Assembly: GCF_033343995.1 (NCBI RefSeq)
Contig: NZ_CP137573.1
Coordinates: forward strand, 5,303,001-5,367,000
Length of the DNA: 64,000 bases
Direction of reading: 5' to 3'
Source of the DNA: Streptomyces sp. HUAS YS2
GTDB taxonomy: Bacteria; Actinomycetota; Actinomycetes; Streptomycetales; Streptomycetaceae
Numbering within the stretch: position 1 is the stretch's first letter; each line of letters begins with the position of its first letter. The notes beneath the pieces are model-generated. The model made no database searches. It was given only the letters and a program-made list of their open reading frames with translations, and had not been told where the DNA came from. Of the stretch, positions 1 to 9,596 are shown piece after piece. The translations under genes were made by a program, and so were the position numbers.

Positions 1-2
1 AC

Positions 3-434
3 ATCTCGATCTACATCAACAGCCCCGGCGGCTCGTTCACGGCGCTCACCGCCATCTACGACACGATGCAGTTCGTGAAGCCGGACATCCAGACGGTCTG
101 CATGGGCCAGGCGGCCTCCGCCGCGGCCGTGCTGCTCGCCGCCGGCACCCCCGGCAAGCGGATGGCCCTGCCGAACGCCCGTGTACTGATCCACCAGCCC
201 TCCGGTGGCACCGGCCGCGAGCAGCTCTCCGACCTGGAGATCGCGGCCAACGAGATCCTGCGCATGCGCAGCCAGCTCGAGGAGATGCTGGCGAAGCACT
301 CGTCGACGCCGATCGAGAAGATCCGCGACGACATCGAGCGTGACAAGATCCTTACGGCCGAGGACGCGCTCGCGTACGGCCTGATCGACCAGATCGTCTC
401 GACCCGCAAGAGCACGGCCGCCGCGGCAGCCTGA
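3..434 (+). CDS. clpP2: ATP-dependent Clp protease proteolytic subunit (partial, 5' end outside window)
   Basis: C-terminal about 143 residues of a ClpP serine peptidase, the cytoplasmic proteolytic chamber that partners ClpX. The reading frame is open from base 3. It contains the SPGG oxyanion segment, the catalytic Ser in MGQAASAAA, the catalytic His in LIHQP and the Asp in IERDKILT, so the triad is complete. The tail ends in a poly-Ala run. It lies directly upstream of clpX. Streptomyces usually carry clpP1-clpP2-clpX, so the copy next to clpX is called clpP2 by position. That assignment is inference because the upstream copy is outside the window. Confidence 0.9.
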   Translation: MSIYINSPGGSFTALTAIYDTMQFVKPDIQTVCMGQAASAAAVLLAAGTPGKRMALPNARVLIHQPSGGTGREQLSDLEIAANEILRMRSQLEEMLAKHSSTPIEKIRDDIERDKILTAEDALAYGLIDQIVSTRKSTAAAAA

Positions 435-445
435 CGCTCGACCTT

Positions 446-498
446 CCCCTGGCACGGTTCCTCAGAAGTACCGCTTCGATGTGAACCGTGCCAAGGGG
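446..498 (+). terminator. hairpin between clpP2 and clpX
   Basis: Inverted repeat with arms of about 14-15 bp (446-460 and 483-498), one bulged base and a 22-nt loop. There is no T-tract. It may act as a partial terminator or processing site separating clpP from clpX expression. Confidence 0.45.
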
Positions 499-591
499 GG
501 CCCGAACGGGGGGCCCGGCAAGGTACCGTCGGATATGAGGCACCAGGAGTCGGCTGAACCAAGCCGCTCCCAGGCGAAGGGGAAGCACCTC

Positions 592-1875
592 GTGGCACGC
601 ATCGGTGATGGCGGCGACCTGCTCAAGTGCTCGTTCTGCGGAAAGAGCCAGAAGCAGGTGAAGAAGCTCATCGCAGGCCCCGGTGTGTACATCTGCGACG
701 AGTGCATCGACCTCTGCAACGAGATCATCGAAGAGGAGCTCGCCGAGACGAGCGAGGTGCGGTGGGAGGAACTCCCCAAGCCCCGCGAGATCTACGAGTT
801 CCTGGAGGGGTACGTCGTCGGGCAGGAGCCCGCGAAGAAGGCCCTCTCCGTCGCGGTGTACAACCACTACAAGCGCGTCCAGGCCGGCGAGAACGGCGGC
901 GCGCAGGGCCGGGACGACGCCATCGAACTGGCGAAGTCCAACATCCTGTTGCTGGGCCCCACGGGCTCCGGCAAGACGCTGCTGGCCCAGACGCTCGCGC
1001 GCATGCTCAACGTCCCGTTCGCCATCGCCGACGCGACGGCGCTGACGGAGGCGGGCTATGTCGGCGAGGACGTCGAGAACATCCTGCTGAAGCTGATCCA
1101 GGCGGCCGACTACGACGTCAAGAAGGCCGAGACCGGGATCATCTACATCGACGAGATCGACAAGGTCGCGCGGAAGAGTGAAAACCCCTCCATCACGCGC
1201 GACGTGTCGGGCGAGGGCGTCCAGCAGGCGCTGCTGAAGATCCTGGAGGGCACCACCGCCTCCGTGCCGCCGCAGGGCGGGCGGAAGCACCCGCACCAGG
1301 AGTTCATCCAGATCGACACGACGAACGTGCTCTTCATCGTGGGCGGCGCCTTCGCCGGCCTGGAGAAGATCATCGAGTCGCGGGCCGGCGCCAAGGGCAT
1401 CGGCTTCGGCGCGACCATCCGCTCCAAGCGCGAGATCGAGGCGAGCGACCAGTTCCAGGAGGTCATGCCCGAGGACCTGGTGAAGTTCGGGATGATCCCC
1501 GAGTTCATCGGCCGTCTCCCGGTCATCACCTCGGTCCACAACCTCGACCGCGAGGCCCTGCTCAAGATCCTCGTCGAGCCGCGCAACGCGCTGGTCAAGC
1601 AGTACCAGCGGCTCTTCGAACTCGACGGCGTGGAGCTGGACTTCGACCGCCCGGCCCTGGAGGCCATCGCCGACCAGGCGATCCTGCGCGGCACCGGCGC
1701 GCGCGGGCTGCGGGCCATCATGGAAGAGGTCCTGATGTCGGTGATGTACGAGGTCCCGTCCCGCAAGGACGTGGCCCGCGTGGTCATCACCGCCGACGTC
1801 GTGCACAACAACGTCAACCCGACGCTGGTGCCTCGGATCGTCAAGAACGACGGCCGGCACGAGAAGAGCGCGTAA
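592..1875 (+). CDS. clpX: ATP-dependent Clp protease ATP-binding subunit ClpX
   Basis: AAA+ unfoldase that feeds substrates to ClpP; 427 residues, normal for the family. The GTG at 592 is chosen because the N terminus (MARIGDGGDLLKCSFCG) matches the family and an AAGGGGAA Shine-Dalgarno sequence precedes it; the frame is open further upstream to 481. It has an N-terminal C4 zinc finger (Cys13, 16, 35, 38), Walker A GPTGSGKT (122-129), Walker B around IYIDE (184-188), the ClpP-docking IGF loop (270-272) and a sensor-2 GARGLR motif. A strong terminator follows the stop codon. Confidence 0.97.
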   Translation: MARIGDGGDLLKCSFCGKSQKQVKKLIAGPGVYICDECIDLCNEIIEEELAETSEVRWEELPKPREIYEFLEGYVVGQEPAKKALSVAVYNHYKRVQAGENGGAQGRDDAIELAKSNILLLGPTGSGKTLLAQTLARMLNVPFAIADATALTEAGYVGEDVENILLKLIQAADYDVKKAETGIIYIDEIDKVARKSENPSITRDVSGEGVQQALLKILEGTTASVPPQGGRKHPHQEFIQIDTTNVLFIVGGAFAGLEKIIESRAGAKGIGFGATIRSKREIEASDQFQEVMPEDLVKFGMIPEFIGRLPVITSVHNLDREALLKILVEPRNALVKQYQRLFELDGVELDFDRPALEAIADQAILRGTGARGLRAIMEEVLMSVMYEVPSRKDVARVVITADVVHNNVNPTLVPRIVKNDGRHEKSA

Positions 1876-1888
1876 CCGCACGGGACAT

Positions 1889-1937
1889 ACGCAGGGGCGC
1901 CCGGCCGGATCCTCCAACCGGCCGGGCGCCCCTGCGT
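1889..1937. terminator. bidirectional terminator between clpX and the convergent gene
   Basis: Perfect 20-bp inverted repeat (1889-1908 and 1918-1937) with a 9-nt loop, placed between the stop codons of two convergent genes. There is no U-tract, as is common in Streptomyces. Confidence 0.85.
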
Positions 1938-1951
1938 GTTGATCCCGTGGA

Positions 1952-2929
1952 TCAGGCCTTGGTGCGGGCCGTCGCGTACAGCTTCGCCGCCAGGTCGGCC
2001 ACCTCGGCCTGCTGCACGGACGACTGGCCGGTCATCATGGTCGCCAGGTCGATGACGTTGACCGCGCCGAGCGTGGAGTAGTCCGCCCACGCGCAGGTCG
2101 GGATCTGCAGCTCGCTCGGGCCGCCGGCCGGGTTGCCCGTCGGCTTGGTGCTGCTCATCTTGACCATCTGGCACTTCATGAGCGCGCCCTCGAACCCGGA
2201 GGGCGTCACCGTCTCCGCCGTGCCGACGGGCTCGATCTTGAGACCGGCCTCCTGCTGCTCGGTGTTCTTGCCGATGCTCGCGAAGTAGTTGTCCAGCGCC
2301 TTCTCGGGGTCGGCGATGTCGCCGTACAGGCCGCTGAGCGTCAGCTGCTTGCCCTTCATGGGCGCGGTGTCGGTCTTGTACTGGGCGACGGTCTGGGCCG
2401 GGTTGTTGATGCCGAGCGCCGTGGCCTTCGCCTTCTGCGTCGCGTCGAGCGGCTTGTCGGCGGTGCCCGGCGTCTTCTTGTACTCGCCGACGGTCTCCGG
2501 GGCCGCGATCTTGTAGCCCTTGGTGTCGTCACTCACGCTGCCGCCACCGAGGCCGCCACCACCGTCGCCGAGCAGGAAGTACCCGCCCACGCCGACCGCG
2601 GCGAGCACCACGACCAGACCGATGACCAGGCCGGTCTTCTTCTTCGGTGGAGCCGGCGGCGGGAAGCCCGGGCCCTGCCCGTACTGCTGCTGCGGCTGCT
2701 GACCGTACGGCCCGGGCTGCTGCGGCTGCCCGTAGGGACCGGGCTGCCCATAGGGCTGCTGCGGCGGGACGCCGCCCTGCGGATAGCCGTAACCCGGCTG
2801 CGGCGCCTGCTGCGGATACCCGTAGCCGGGCTGGGGGGCCTGCGGCTGCTGACCGTAGGGGCCCGGCTGTCCGTACGGTCCGGGCTGCTGCGGCTGACCA
2901 CCGTACGGTCCCGGCTGGTTGTAGCTCAT
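1952..2929 (-). CDS. membrane-anchored protein with Gln/Pro/Gly/Tyr-rich N terminus
   Basis: 325 residues. The first about 95 residues are a low-complexity QPGPYG/PGYGYPQ repeat region on the cytoplasmic side. A KKK stop-transfer patch and one membrane segment (about 98-120, GLVIGLVVVLAAVGVGGYFLL) follow. The remaining about 200 residues would be extracytoplasmic, beginning with a Gly-rich linker. No catalytic motif is recognised, and this is a common architecture among Streptomyces proteins of unknown function. The start is ATG at 2929 with GGAA upstream. The gene converges on clpX, and its promoter must lie in the 137 bp shared with valS. Confidence 0.8.
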   Translation of the reverse strand: MSYNQPGPYGGQPQQPGPYGQPGPYGQQPQAPQPGYGYPQQAPQPGYGYPQGGVPPQQPYGQPGPYGQPQQPGPYGQQPQQQYGQGPGFPPPAPPKKKTGLVIGLVVVLAAVGVGGYFLLGDGGGGLGGGSVSDDTKGYKIAAPETVGEYKKTPGTADKPLDATQKAKATALGINNPAQTVAQYKTDTAPMKGKQLTLSGLYGDIADPEKALDNYFASIGKNTEQQEAGLKIEPVGTAETVTPSGFEGALMKCQMVKMSSTKPTGNPAGGPSELQIPTCAWADYSTLGAVNVIDLATMMTGQSSVQQAEVADLAAKLYATARTKA

Positions 2930-3054
2930 TAAGGGGTTCCCCTCACAGGATGTTTATGCCTGCCGAACATCCTGACGGAAGCGGTGACCTGCGAGGGCGC
3001 CGGGGGGCACACCGTTACGGAACAATCGCGTTTCAGGCGGGCCCGGGACACCTC

Positions 3055-3060
3055 TAAACT
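3055..3060 (+). promoter_or_regulatory. -10 hexamer of a probable leaderless valS promoter
   Basis: TAAACT ends 6 nt before the GTG start of valS, and no Shine-Dalgarno sequence lies between them. A transcript starting about 7 nt after the hexamer would begin at the start codon itself. No good -35 is seen. Confidence 0.55.
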
Positions 3061-3066
3061 GGCCCC

Positions 3067-5688
3067 GTGACCGAGAACACTCAGCAGCAGCCAGCAGCCA
3101 ACCCCGAACTGCCGACCCAGTACGCGCCGGCCGAAGTAGAGGGGAAGCTGTACGAGCGCTGGGTAGAGCGCGGTTACTTCGAGGCGGACGAGAACAGCGA
3201 GAAGCCGCCGTACACGATCGTCATCCCGCCGCCGAACGTCACCGGCTCGCTCCACCTGGGCCACGCCTTCGAGCACACGCTGATCGACATCCTCACCCGC
3301 CGCAAGCGGATGCAGGGCTACGAGACGCTGTGGCAGCCGGGCATGGACCACGCCGGCATCGCCACCCAGAACGTCGTCGAGCGCGAGCTCGCCAAGGAGG
3401 GCAAGTCCCGTCACGACCTGGGGCGCGAGGCGTTCGTCGAGCGCGTCTGGCAGTGGAAGGCCGAGTCCGGCGGTCAGATCTCCGGCCAGATGCGCCGGCT
3501 CGGCGACGGCGTCGCCTGGTCGCGTGAGCGCTTCACCATGGACGAGGGCCTGTCGCAGGCCGTCCAGACCATCTTCAAGAAGCTCTACGACGACGAGCTG
3601 ATCTACCGCGCCGAGCGCATCATCAACTGGTGCCCGCGCTGTCTCACGGCGATCTCGGACATCGAGGTCGAGTACCAGGACGACGACGGCGAGCTCGTCT
3701 CCATCCGGTACGGCTCCGGGGACGCGGAGATCGTCGTCGCCACCACCCGCGCCGAGACGATGCTCGGCGACACCGCCGTCGCCGTCCACCCGGACGACGA
3801 GCGCTACAAGCACCTCGTCGGCACCGAGATCGAGCTGCCGCTGACCGGCCGCCGCATCCCGGTCGTCGCGGACACGCACGTCGACCCCGAGTTCGGCACC
3901 GGCGCCGTCAAGGTGACCCCGGCGCACGACCCGAACGACTTCGAGATCGGCCAGCGCCACGGCCTGCCGAACCTCGCCGTCATGGACGAGCGCGCCGTCA
4001 TCACCGCCCACGGCCCCTTCCAGGGCCTGGACCGCCTGGAGGCCCGCTCCGCCATCGTCGCCGCGCTGCGCGCCGAGGGCCGGATCGTCGCCGAGAAGCG
4101 TCCGTACGTCCACTCCGTCGGCCACTGCTCGCGCTGCAAGACCACCATCGAGCCGCGCCTGTCCATGCAGTGGTGGGTCAAGGTCGCCCCGCTCGCGAAG
4201 GCCGCCGGTGACGCGGTCCGCGACGGCAAGGTCAAGATCCACCCGCAGGAGATGGAGAAGCGGTACTTCGACTGGGTCGACAACCTGCACGACTGGTGCA
4301 TCTCGCGCCAGCTCTGGTGGGGCCACCGCATCCCGGTCTGGTACGGCCCGAACGGCGAGGTCGTCTGCGTCGGACCGGACGAGCAGCCGCCGAGCGGCGA
4401 GGGCTGGCACCAGGACACGGACGTCCTGGACACCTGGTTCTCGTCCGGCCTGTGGCCGTTCTCCACGCTGGGCTGGCCCGAGCAGACCGACAGCCTCGCG
4501 AAGTTCTACCCGAACTCCGTCCTGGTCACCGGCTACGACATCCTCTTCTTCTGGGTCGCCCGGATGATGATGTTCGGCCTCTACGCGATGGACGGCACCC
4601 CGCCGTTCCACACCATCGCCCTGCACGGCATGGTCCGTGACCAGAACGGCAAGAAGATGTCGAAGTCCTTCGGCAACGTGGTCAACCCGCTGGACTGGAT
4701 GGACGAGTACGGCTCCGACGCCGTCCGCTTCACCCTGGCCGGCGGCGCCAACCCGGGCGTCGACGTCCCGATCGGCGAGGACTGGGTCAAGGCGTCCCGG
4801 AACTTCGCCAACAAGATCTGGAACGCGACCCGCTTCGCGCTGATGAACGGCGCCACGATCGAGGGCGAGCTGCCCCCGGTCGAGCAGCTGTCCGCGACCG
4901 ACCGGTGGATCCTGTCCCGTCTCAACAAGACGGTCGCCCAGGTCGACGCCCTCTACGAGGACTACCAGTTCGCGAAGCTCAGCGACGCGCTGTACCACTT
5001 CGCCTGGGACGAGGTCTTCGACTGGTACGTCGAGCTGTCGAAGACCACGTTCTTCGCCGGCGGCGAGCAGGCCAAGGTCTCCGGCCGGGTCCTCGGCGAG
5101 GTCCTGGACGTCATGCTGCGCCTGCTGCACCCGATCGTCCCGTTCGTCACCGACGCCCTGTGGACCACCCTCACCGGTCGCGAGTCCGTCGTGATCGCCG
5201 AGTGGCCCGCCGACAGCGGCTTCCGCGACGACACGGCCGAGGCGGAGATCGAGAACCTCCAGCAGGTCGTCACCGAGGTCCGCCGGTTCCGCGCCGACCA
5301 GGGCCTGCAGCCCGGCCAGAAGGTCCCGGCCCGCCTGGACCTGGCCGGCACGGCGCTCGCCCCGCACGAGGCCGCCATCCGCCAGCTGCTGCGCCTCCAG
5401 CCGGAGGGCGAGGGCTTCTCCGCCACCGCCTCCCTGCCGGTCGGCGGCGCGACGGTCTCCCTCGACCTGTCCGGCACCATCGACGTGGCCGCCGAGCGCA
5501 AGCGGCTCGCGAAGGACCTGGCCGCCGCCGAGAAGGAGAAGGCGCAGGCCAACGGCAAGCTCGGCAACGAGGCCTTCCTGGCCAAGGCGCCGGACAACGT
5601 GGTCGACAAGATCCGTACCCGGCTCGCCAAGGCGGACGAGGACATCGCCCGCATCAAGGCGCAGCTGGACCGCCTGCCCCAGGCGTAA
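3067..5688 (+). CDS. valS: valyl-tRNA synthetase
   Basis: Class I aminoacyl-tRNA synthetase charging tRNA-Val in the cytoplasm; 873 residues, the usual length. HIGH motif as HLGH (63-66) after the PPPNVTG segment, KMSKS motif at 530-534, an editing (CP1) insertion in between with the TTRAETMLGDTAV signature, and the C-terminal coiled-coil arm rich in Lys/Glu/Ala that is diagnostic of ValRS. The GTG start directly follows a -10-like hexamer. No T-box leader is possible in this space. Confidence 0.97.
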   Translation: MTENTQQQPAANPELPTQYAPAEVEGKLYERWVERGYFEADENSEKPPYTIVIPPPNVTGSLHLGHAFEHTLIDILTRRKRMQGYETLWQPGMDHAGIATQNVVERELAKEGKSRHDLGREAFVERVWQWKAESGGQISGQMRRLGDGVAWSRERFTMDEGLSQAVQTIFKKLYDDELIYRAERIINWCPRCLTAISDIEVEYQDDDGELVSIRYGSGDAEIVVATTRAETMLGDTAVAVHPDDERYKHLVGTEIELPLTGRRIPVVADTHVDPEFGTGAVKVTPAHDPNDFEIGQRHGLPNLAVMDERAVITAHGPFQGLDRLEARSAIVAALRAEGRIVAEKRPYVHSVGHCSRCKTTIEPRLSMQWWVKVAPLAKAAGDAVRDGKVKIHPQEMEKRYFDWVDNLHDWCISRQLWWGHRIPVWYGPNGEVVCVGPDEQPPSGEGWHQDTDVLDTWFSSGLWPFSTLGWPEQTDSLAKFYPNSVLVTGYDILFFWVARMMMFGLYAMDGTPPFHTIALHGMVRDQNGKKMSKSFGNVVNPLDWMDEYGSDAVRFTLAGGANPGVDVPIGEDWVKASRNFANKIWNATRFALMNGATIEGELPPVEQLSATDRWILSRLNKTVAQVDALYEDYQFAKLSDALYHFAWDEVFDWYVELSKTTFFAGGEQAKVSGRVLGEVLDVMLRLLHPIVPFVTDALWTTLTGRESVVIAEWPADSGFRDDTAEAEIENLQQVVTEVRRFRADQGLQPGQKVPARLDLAGTALAPHEAAIRQLLRLQPEGEGFSATASLPVGGATVSLDLSGTIDVAAERKRLAKDLAAAEKEKAQANGKLGNEAFLAKAPDNVVDKIRTRLAKADEDIARIKAQLDRLPQA

Positions 5689-5696
5689 GCGCAGGT

Positions 5697-5733
5697 GAGA
5701 GGGGTCGGGACCGGTACGGTTCCGGCCCCTCTC
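5697..5733 (+). terminator. terminator after valS
   Basis: 12-bp GC-rich stem (5697-5708 with 5722-5733, one G-U pair) immediately downstream of the valS stop codon and before the folC promoter. Confidence 0.75.
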
Positions 5734-5800
5734 GCATTCCGCCGGGATGCGGCGAACGTCCCGAAAGGGGTGCGTCCACGGCGCTGTCGGCACTCCTCCG

Positions 5801-5806
5801 TAGACT
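5801..5806 (+). promoter_or_regulatory. -10 hexamer of a probable leaderless folC promoter
   Basis: TAGACT is followed by exactly 6 nt and then the GTG start of folC. No ribosome binding site is present. Confidence 0.55.
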
Positions 5807-5812
5807 GGGCCC

Positions 5813-7315
5813 GTGAGTGAGCAGCCCCGCGACGAGTCCGATGACTTCGACGAGATCATCGACGCCGAAACAGACCGTGATCCCGACCTGGCGGTGATCG
5901 AGGCCGGCAGCCGCACCCTGCGCGCCCAGGCCGGACCGCCGCAGGCCGACGCCGTCCCCGCGCGTCCCCTCGACCCCGAGGTCGACAAGGCGTTGCGTGC
6001 GGTGGAGACCGAACTCGCCACCCGTTGGGGCGAGACGAAGCTGGACCCGTCGGTGACGCGGATCGCGGCGCTGATGGACGTACTGGGCGAGCCGCAGCGG
6101 GCGTACCCCTCGATCCACATCACGGGCACCAACGGCAAGACGTCCACGGCCCGCATGATTGAGGCGCTGCTGTCGGCCTTCGAGCTGCGCACCGGCCGCT
6201 ACACCTCGCCGCACGTCCAGTCGATCACCGAGCGGATCAGCCTGGACGGCGCGCCGATCTCGGCCGAGCGCTTCATCGAGACGTACGAGGACGTCAAGCC
6301 GTACGTGGAGATGGTCGACACCCAGCAGGAGTACCGGCTCTCCTTCTTCGAGGTGCTCACCGCCATGGCGTACGCGGCCTTCGCGGACGCGCCGGTGGAC
6401 GCCGCGGTGGTCGAGGTCGGCATGGGCGGCACGTGGGACGCGACGAACGTGATCGACGGCTCGGTGGCCGTGGTCACCCCGATCTCGCTCGACCACACCG
6501 ACCGGCTGGGCTCCACGCCGGCCGAGATCGCCGCCGAGAAGTCCGGCGTGATCAAGCAGGACGCGACGGTCATCCTGGCGCAGCAGCCGGTGGACGCGGC
6601 GCAGGTGCTGCTGAAGAAGGCCGTCGAGGTGGACGCGACGGTGGCCCGCGAGGGCATGGAGTTCGGGATCGTCTCCCGCGAGGTCGCGGTCGGCGGCCAG
6701 CTGCTGACCCTGCGCGGCCTCGGCGGCGAGTACGACAACCTGTTCCTGCCGCTGTACGGCGCGCACCAGGCGCACAACGCGGCGGTCGCGCTGGCGGCGG
6801 TGGAGGCGTTCTTCGGGATCGGCGCGCAGCACGCCCGCACGCTGGACGTGGACACGGTCCGCCGGGCCTTCGCCTCGGTCGCCTCGCCGGGCCGCCTGGA
6901 GGTCGTGCGCAAGTCGCCGACGGTGATCCTGGACGCGGCGCACAACCCGGCGGGCGCGGCGGCGGCCGCGGAGGGCGTCTCGGAGTCCTTCGGCTTCTCG
7001 CGGCTCATCGGTGTGGTCGCGACCAGCGCGGAGAAGGACGTGAAGGGCCTCCTCGAGGCCTTCGAGCCGATCTTCGCGGAGATCGTGGTGACGGCGAACT
7101 CCACGCACCGCGCGATGGACGCCGACGCGCTCGCGGCGATCGCCGTGGAGGTCTTCGGCGACGAGCGGGTGGTGGTCGAGCCCCGTCTGGACGACGCGAT
7201 CGAGGCGGCGATCACGCTGGCGGAGGAGGAGGGCGAGTACGCGGGTGCCGGCGTGCTCGTGACCGGCTCCGTGTTCACGGTCGGCGAGGCCCGACTGCTC
7301 CTCGGGAAGGGCTGA
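5813..7315 (+). CDS. folC: bifunctional folylpolyglutamate synthase/dihydrofolate synthase
   Basis: Mur-ligase-family enzyme adding glutamate to dihydropteroate and folates; 500 residues. It has the P-loop GTNGKTS (105-111), the FolC signature around SPHV...ERI, the central VEVGMGGTWDATNV motif and a C-terminal DAAHNPAG motif. The first about 55 residues are an acidic extension before the conserved fold, commonly seen in actinobacterial FolC. The next gene starts 5 bp after the stop codon, so the two are likely co-transcribed. Confidence 0.95.
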   Translation: MSEQPRDESDDFDEIIDAETDRDPDLAVIEAGSRTLRAQAGPPQADAVPARPLDPEVDKALRAVETELATRWGETKLDPSVTRIAALMDVLGEPQRAYPSIHITGTNGKTSTARMIEALLSAFELRTGRYTSPHVQSITERISLDGAPISAERFIETYEDVKPYVEMVDTQQEYRLSFFEVLTAMAYAAFADAPVDAAVVEVGMGGTWDATNVIDGSVAVVTPISLDHTDRLGSTPAEIAAEKSGVIKQDATVILAQQPVDAAQVLLKKAVEVDATVAREGMEFGIVSREVAVGGQLLTLRGLGGEYDNLFLPLYGAHQAHNAAVALAAVEAFFGIGAQHARTLDVDTVRRAFASVASPGRLEVVRKSPTVILDAAHNPAGAAAAAEGVSESFGFSRLIGVVATSAEKDVKGLLEAFEPIFAEIVVTANSTHRAMDADALAAIAVEVFGDERVVVEPRLDDAIEAAITLAEEEGEYAGAGVLVTGSVFTVGEARLLLGKG

Positions 7316-7320
7316 ATCCG

Positions 7321-7677
7321 TTGCGTACCCTCTGTGCCTCCACGCTGATCGGCGAGTTCTTCGTGATCGGTTTCGCCGGTCTCGTCGCCATGAAGGACGA
7401 CACGCTGGCGATGTCCACGGTCTGGACCGTGTGCGGGATCGCGATGCTGCTGTCCGTGCTGCTGTGCGGGATGATCACCCGTCCGGGCGGGGTGCAGCTC
7501 GGCTGGGCGCTCCAGATCGCGCTGATCGCCAGCGGGTTCGTGCTGCCGGTGATGTTCTTCCTGGGCGCCGTGTTCGCGGGACTGTGGTGGGCCTCGGTGC
7601 ACTACGGGCGGCGGATCGACGACGTGAAGGCGCGCTGGGCGGCCGCCCAGGCCTCGGCAGGGCCTGACGCTGCGTGA
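7321..7677 (+). CDS. DUF4233 family small membrane protein
   Basis: 118 residues from a TTG start at 7321, with GGGAAGGG about 11 nt upstream inside the end of folC. Four hydrophobic stretches (about 9-25, 32-55, 62-80 and 82-100) predict an integral membrane protein with a short cytoplasmic tail rich in Arg and Ala. It sits between folC and ndk, the usual position of DUF4233 proteins in actinobacteria. The function is unknown. The TTG start is inferred: no ATG or GTG lies in frame near the beginning of the hydrophobic region. Confidence 0.75.
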   Translation: MRTLCASTLIGEFFVIGFAGLVAMKDDTLAMSTVWTVCGIAMLLSVLLCGMITRPGGVQLGWALQIALIASGFVLPVMFFLGAVFAGLWWASVHYGRRIDDVKARWAAAQASAGPDAA

Positions 7678-7741
7678 TGGCGGGGGCTCCGGGCCCTGTA
7701 GCCTCGGAGACCCGCACACCGCACGTGAAGGAGTTCCCCCC

Positions 7742-8155
7742 GTGAGCCAGCGATCGCTCGTCCTGCTCAAGCCCGACGCCGTCCGCCGTGGCCTGATCGG
7801 CGAGATCATCGGCCGCATCGAGCGCAAGGCGGGCTGGACCATCGCGGCCCTGGAGCTGCGCGAGCTGGACCAGGACACGCTGGAGCAGCACTACGGCGAG
7901 CACAAGGGCAAGCCGTTCTACGAGCCGCTGATGGGCTTCATGCAGTCCGGCCCGGTCGTCGTCATGGTGGTCGAGGGCGAGCGCGTGATCGAGGGTCTGC
8001 GCACCCTCGCCGGCCCGACCGACCCGATCGCCGCCGCCCCCGGCTCCATCCGGGGCGACTTCGGCACGATCGTCCGGGAGAACCTGATCCACGCCTCGGA
8101 CTCCGAGGAGTCCGCCATGCGAGAACTGAAGATTTTCTTCCCGGGTCTCGTCTGA
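7742..8155 (+). CDS. ndk: nucleoside diphosphate kinase
   Basis: Transfers the terminal phosphate between nucleoside tri- and diphosphates through a phospho-histidine; 137 residues, full length. The catalytic His is H117 in NLIHASDS, and the N-terminal LVLLKPDAV motif and Arg-rich nucleotide site are intact. The GTG start has AAGGAG 8 nt upstream. A strong terminator follows. Confidence 0.97.
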   Translation: MSQRSLVLLKPDAVRRGLIGEIIGRIERKAGWTIAALELRELDQDTLEQHYGEHKGKPFYEPLMGFMQSGPVVVMVVEGERVIEGLRTLAGPTDPIAAAPGSIRGDFGTIVRENLIHASDSEESAMRELKIFFPGLV

Positions 8156-8194
8156 CCGATCCTGACCCGGTATCAGCCGATCGCAGCAACGCTC

Positions 8195-8228
8195 TGGGGG
8201 CGACCGAAGGAATTCGGTCGCCCCCAGG
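8195..8228 (+). terminator. terminator after ndk
   Basis: Perfect 15-bp stem (8195-8209 with 8214-8228) closed by a GGAA tetraloop. Confidence 0.88.
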
Positions 8229-8247
8229 CATATGAACTGAAGAACCG

Positions 8248-8274
8248 GGAACGGTTCGCTGCGTCATCTCGTCA
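8248..8274 (+). promoter_or_regulatory. candidate ECF-type (SigE-like) promoter for the mre genes
   Basis: GGGAAC (8248-8253), 17-nt spacer, then CGTC (8271-8274) fits the AAC / GTC pattern of extracytoplasmic-function sigma promoters. Its placement before mreB makes an envelope-stress input plausible. The match is short, so this is a candidate only. Confidence 0.4.
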
Positions 8275-8417
8275 GCTATACAGAGGTGGTCCACCGCGCG
8301 GTACTCCCGTGGGCGGCACTACGATGGAAACCTCCACGCCACCGCACATGCGGCACCACCACCTCGCCGACCTGAGAAGCCGTCAACGCTCTTATTGGGA
8401 AGGCCCGACGCATCCTC

Positions 8418-9458
<1,041 letters not shown>

Positions 9459-9480
9459 CGACTCGGCGACACATCACCGC

Positions 9481-9523
9481 CGATCGGCTGTACGGGTGGC
9501 AAGAACCCTCGTACAGCCGATCG
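9481..9523 (+). terminator. hairpin between mreB and mreC
   Basis: Perfect 14-bp stem (9481-9494 with 9510-9523) and a 15-nt loop, followed by TTGATAT. It could attenuate transcription between mreB and the downstream mreCD-mrdA-rodA genes. Confidence 0.65.
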
Positions 9524-9596
9524 TTGATATAACGGCACGAACCCGTACCAACTGCTTGTACCAATCGAACCAAGAGGAAAGGCACGGCCGCCGCAC

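Noticed and set aside
2930..3066. T-box riboswitch before valS
   Set aside because: No stem I, specifier loop or T-box sequence was found, and the -10 hexamer sits 6 nt from the start codon, leaving no leader.
2929..6192. Very long open frame on the minus strand opposite valS
   Set aside because: Low-complexity Arg/Asp/Val-rich translation with no motifs, exactly opposite a certain gene; typical shadow of GC-rich codon bias.
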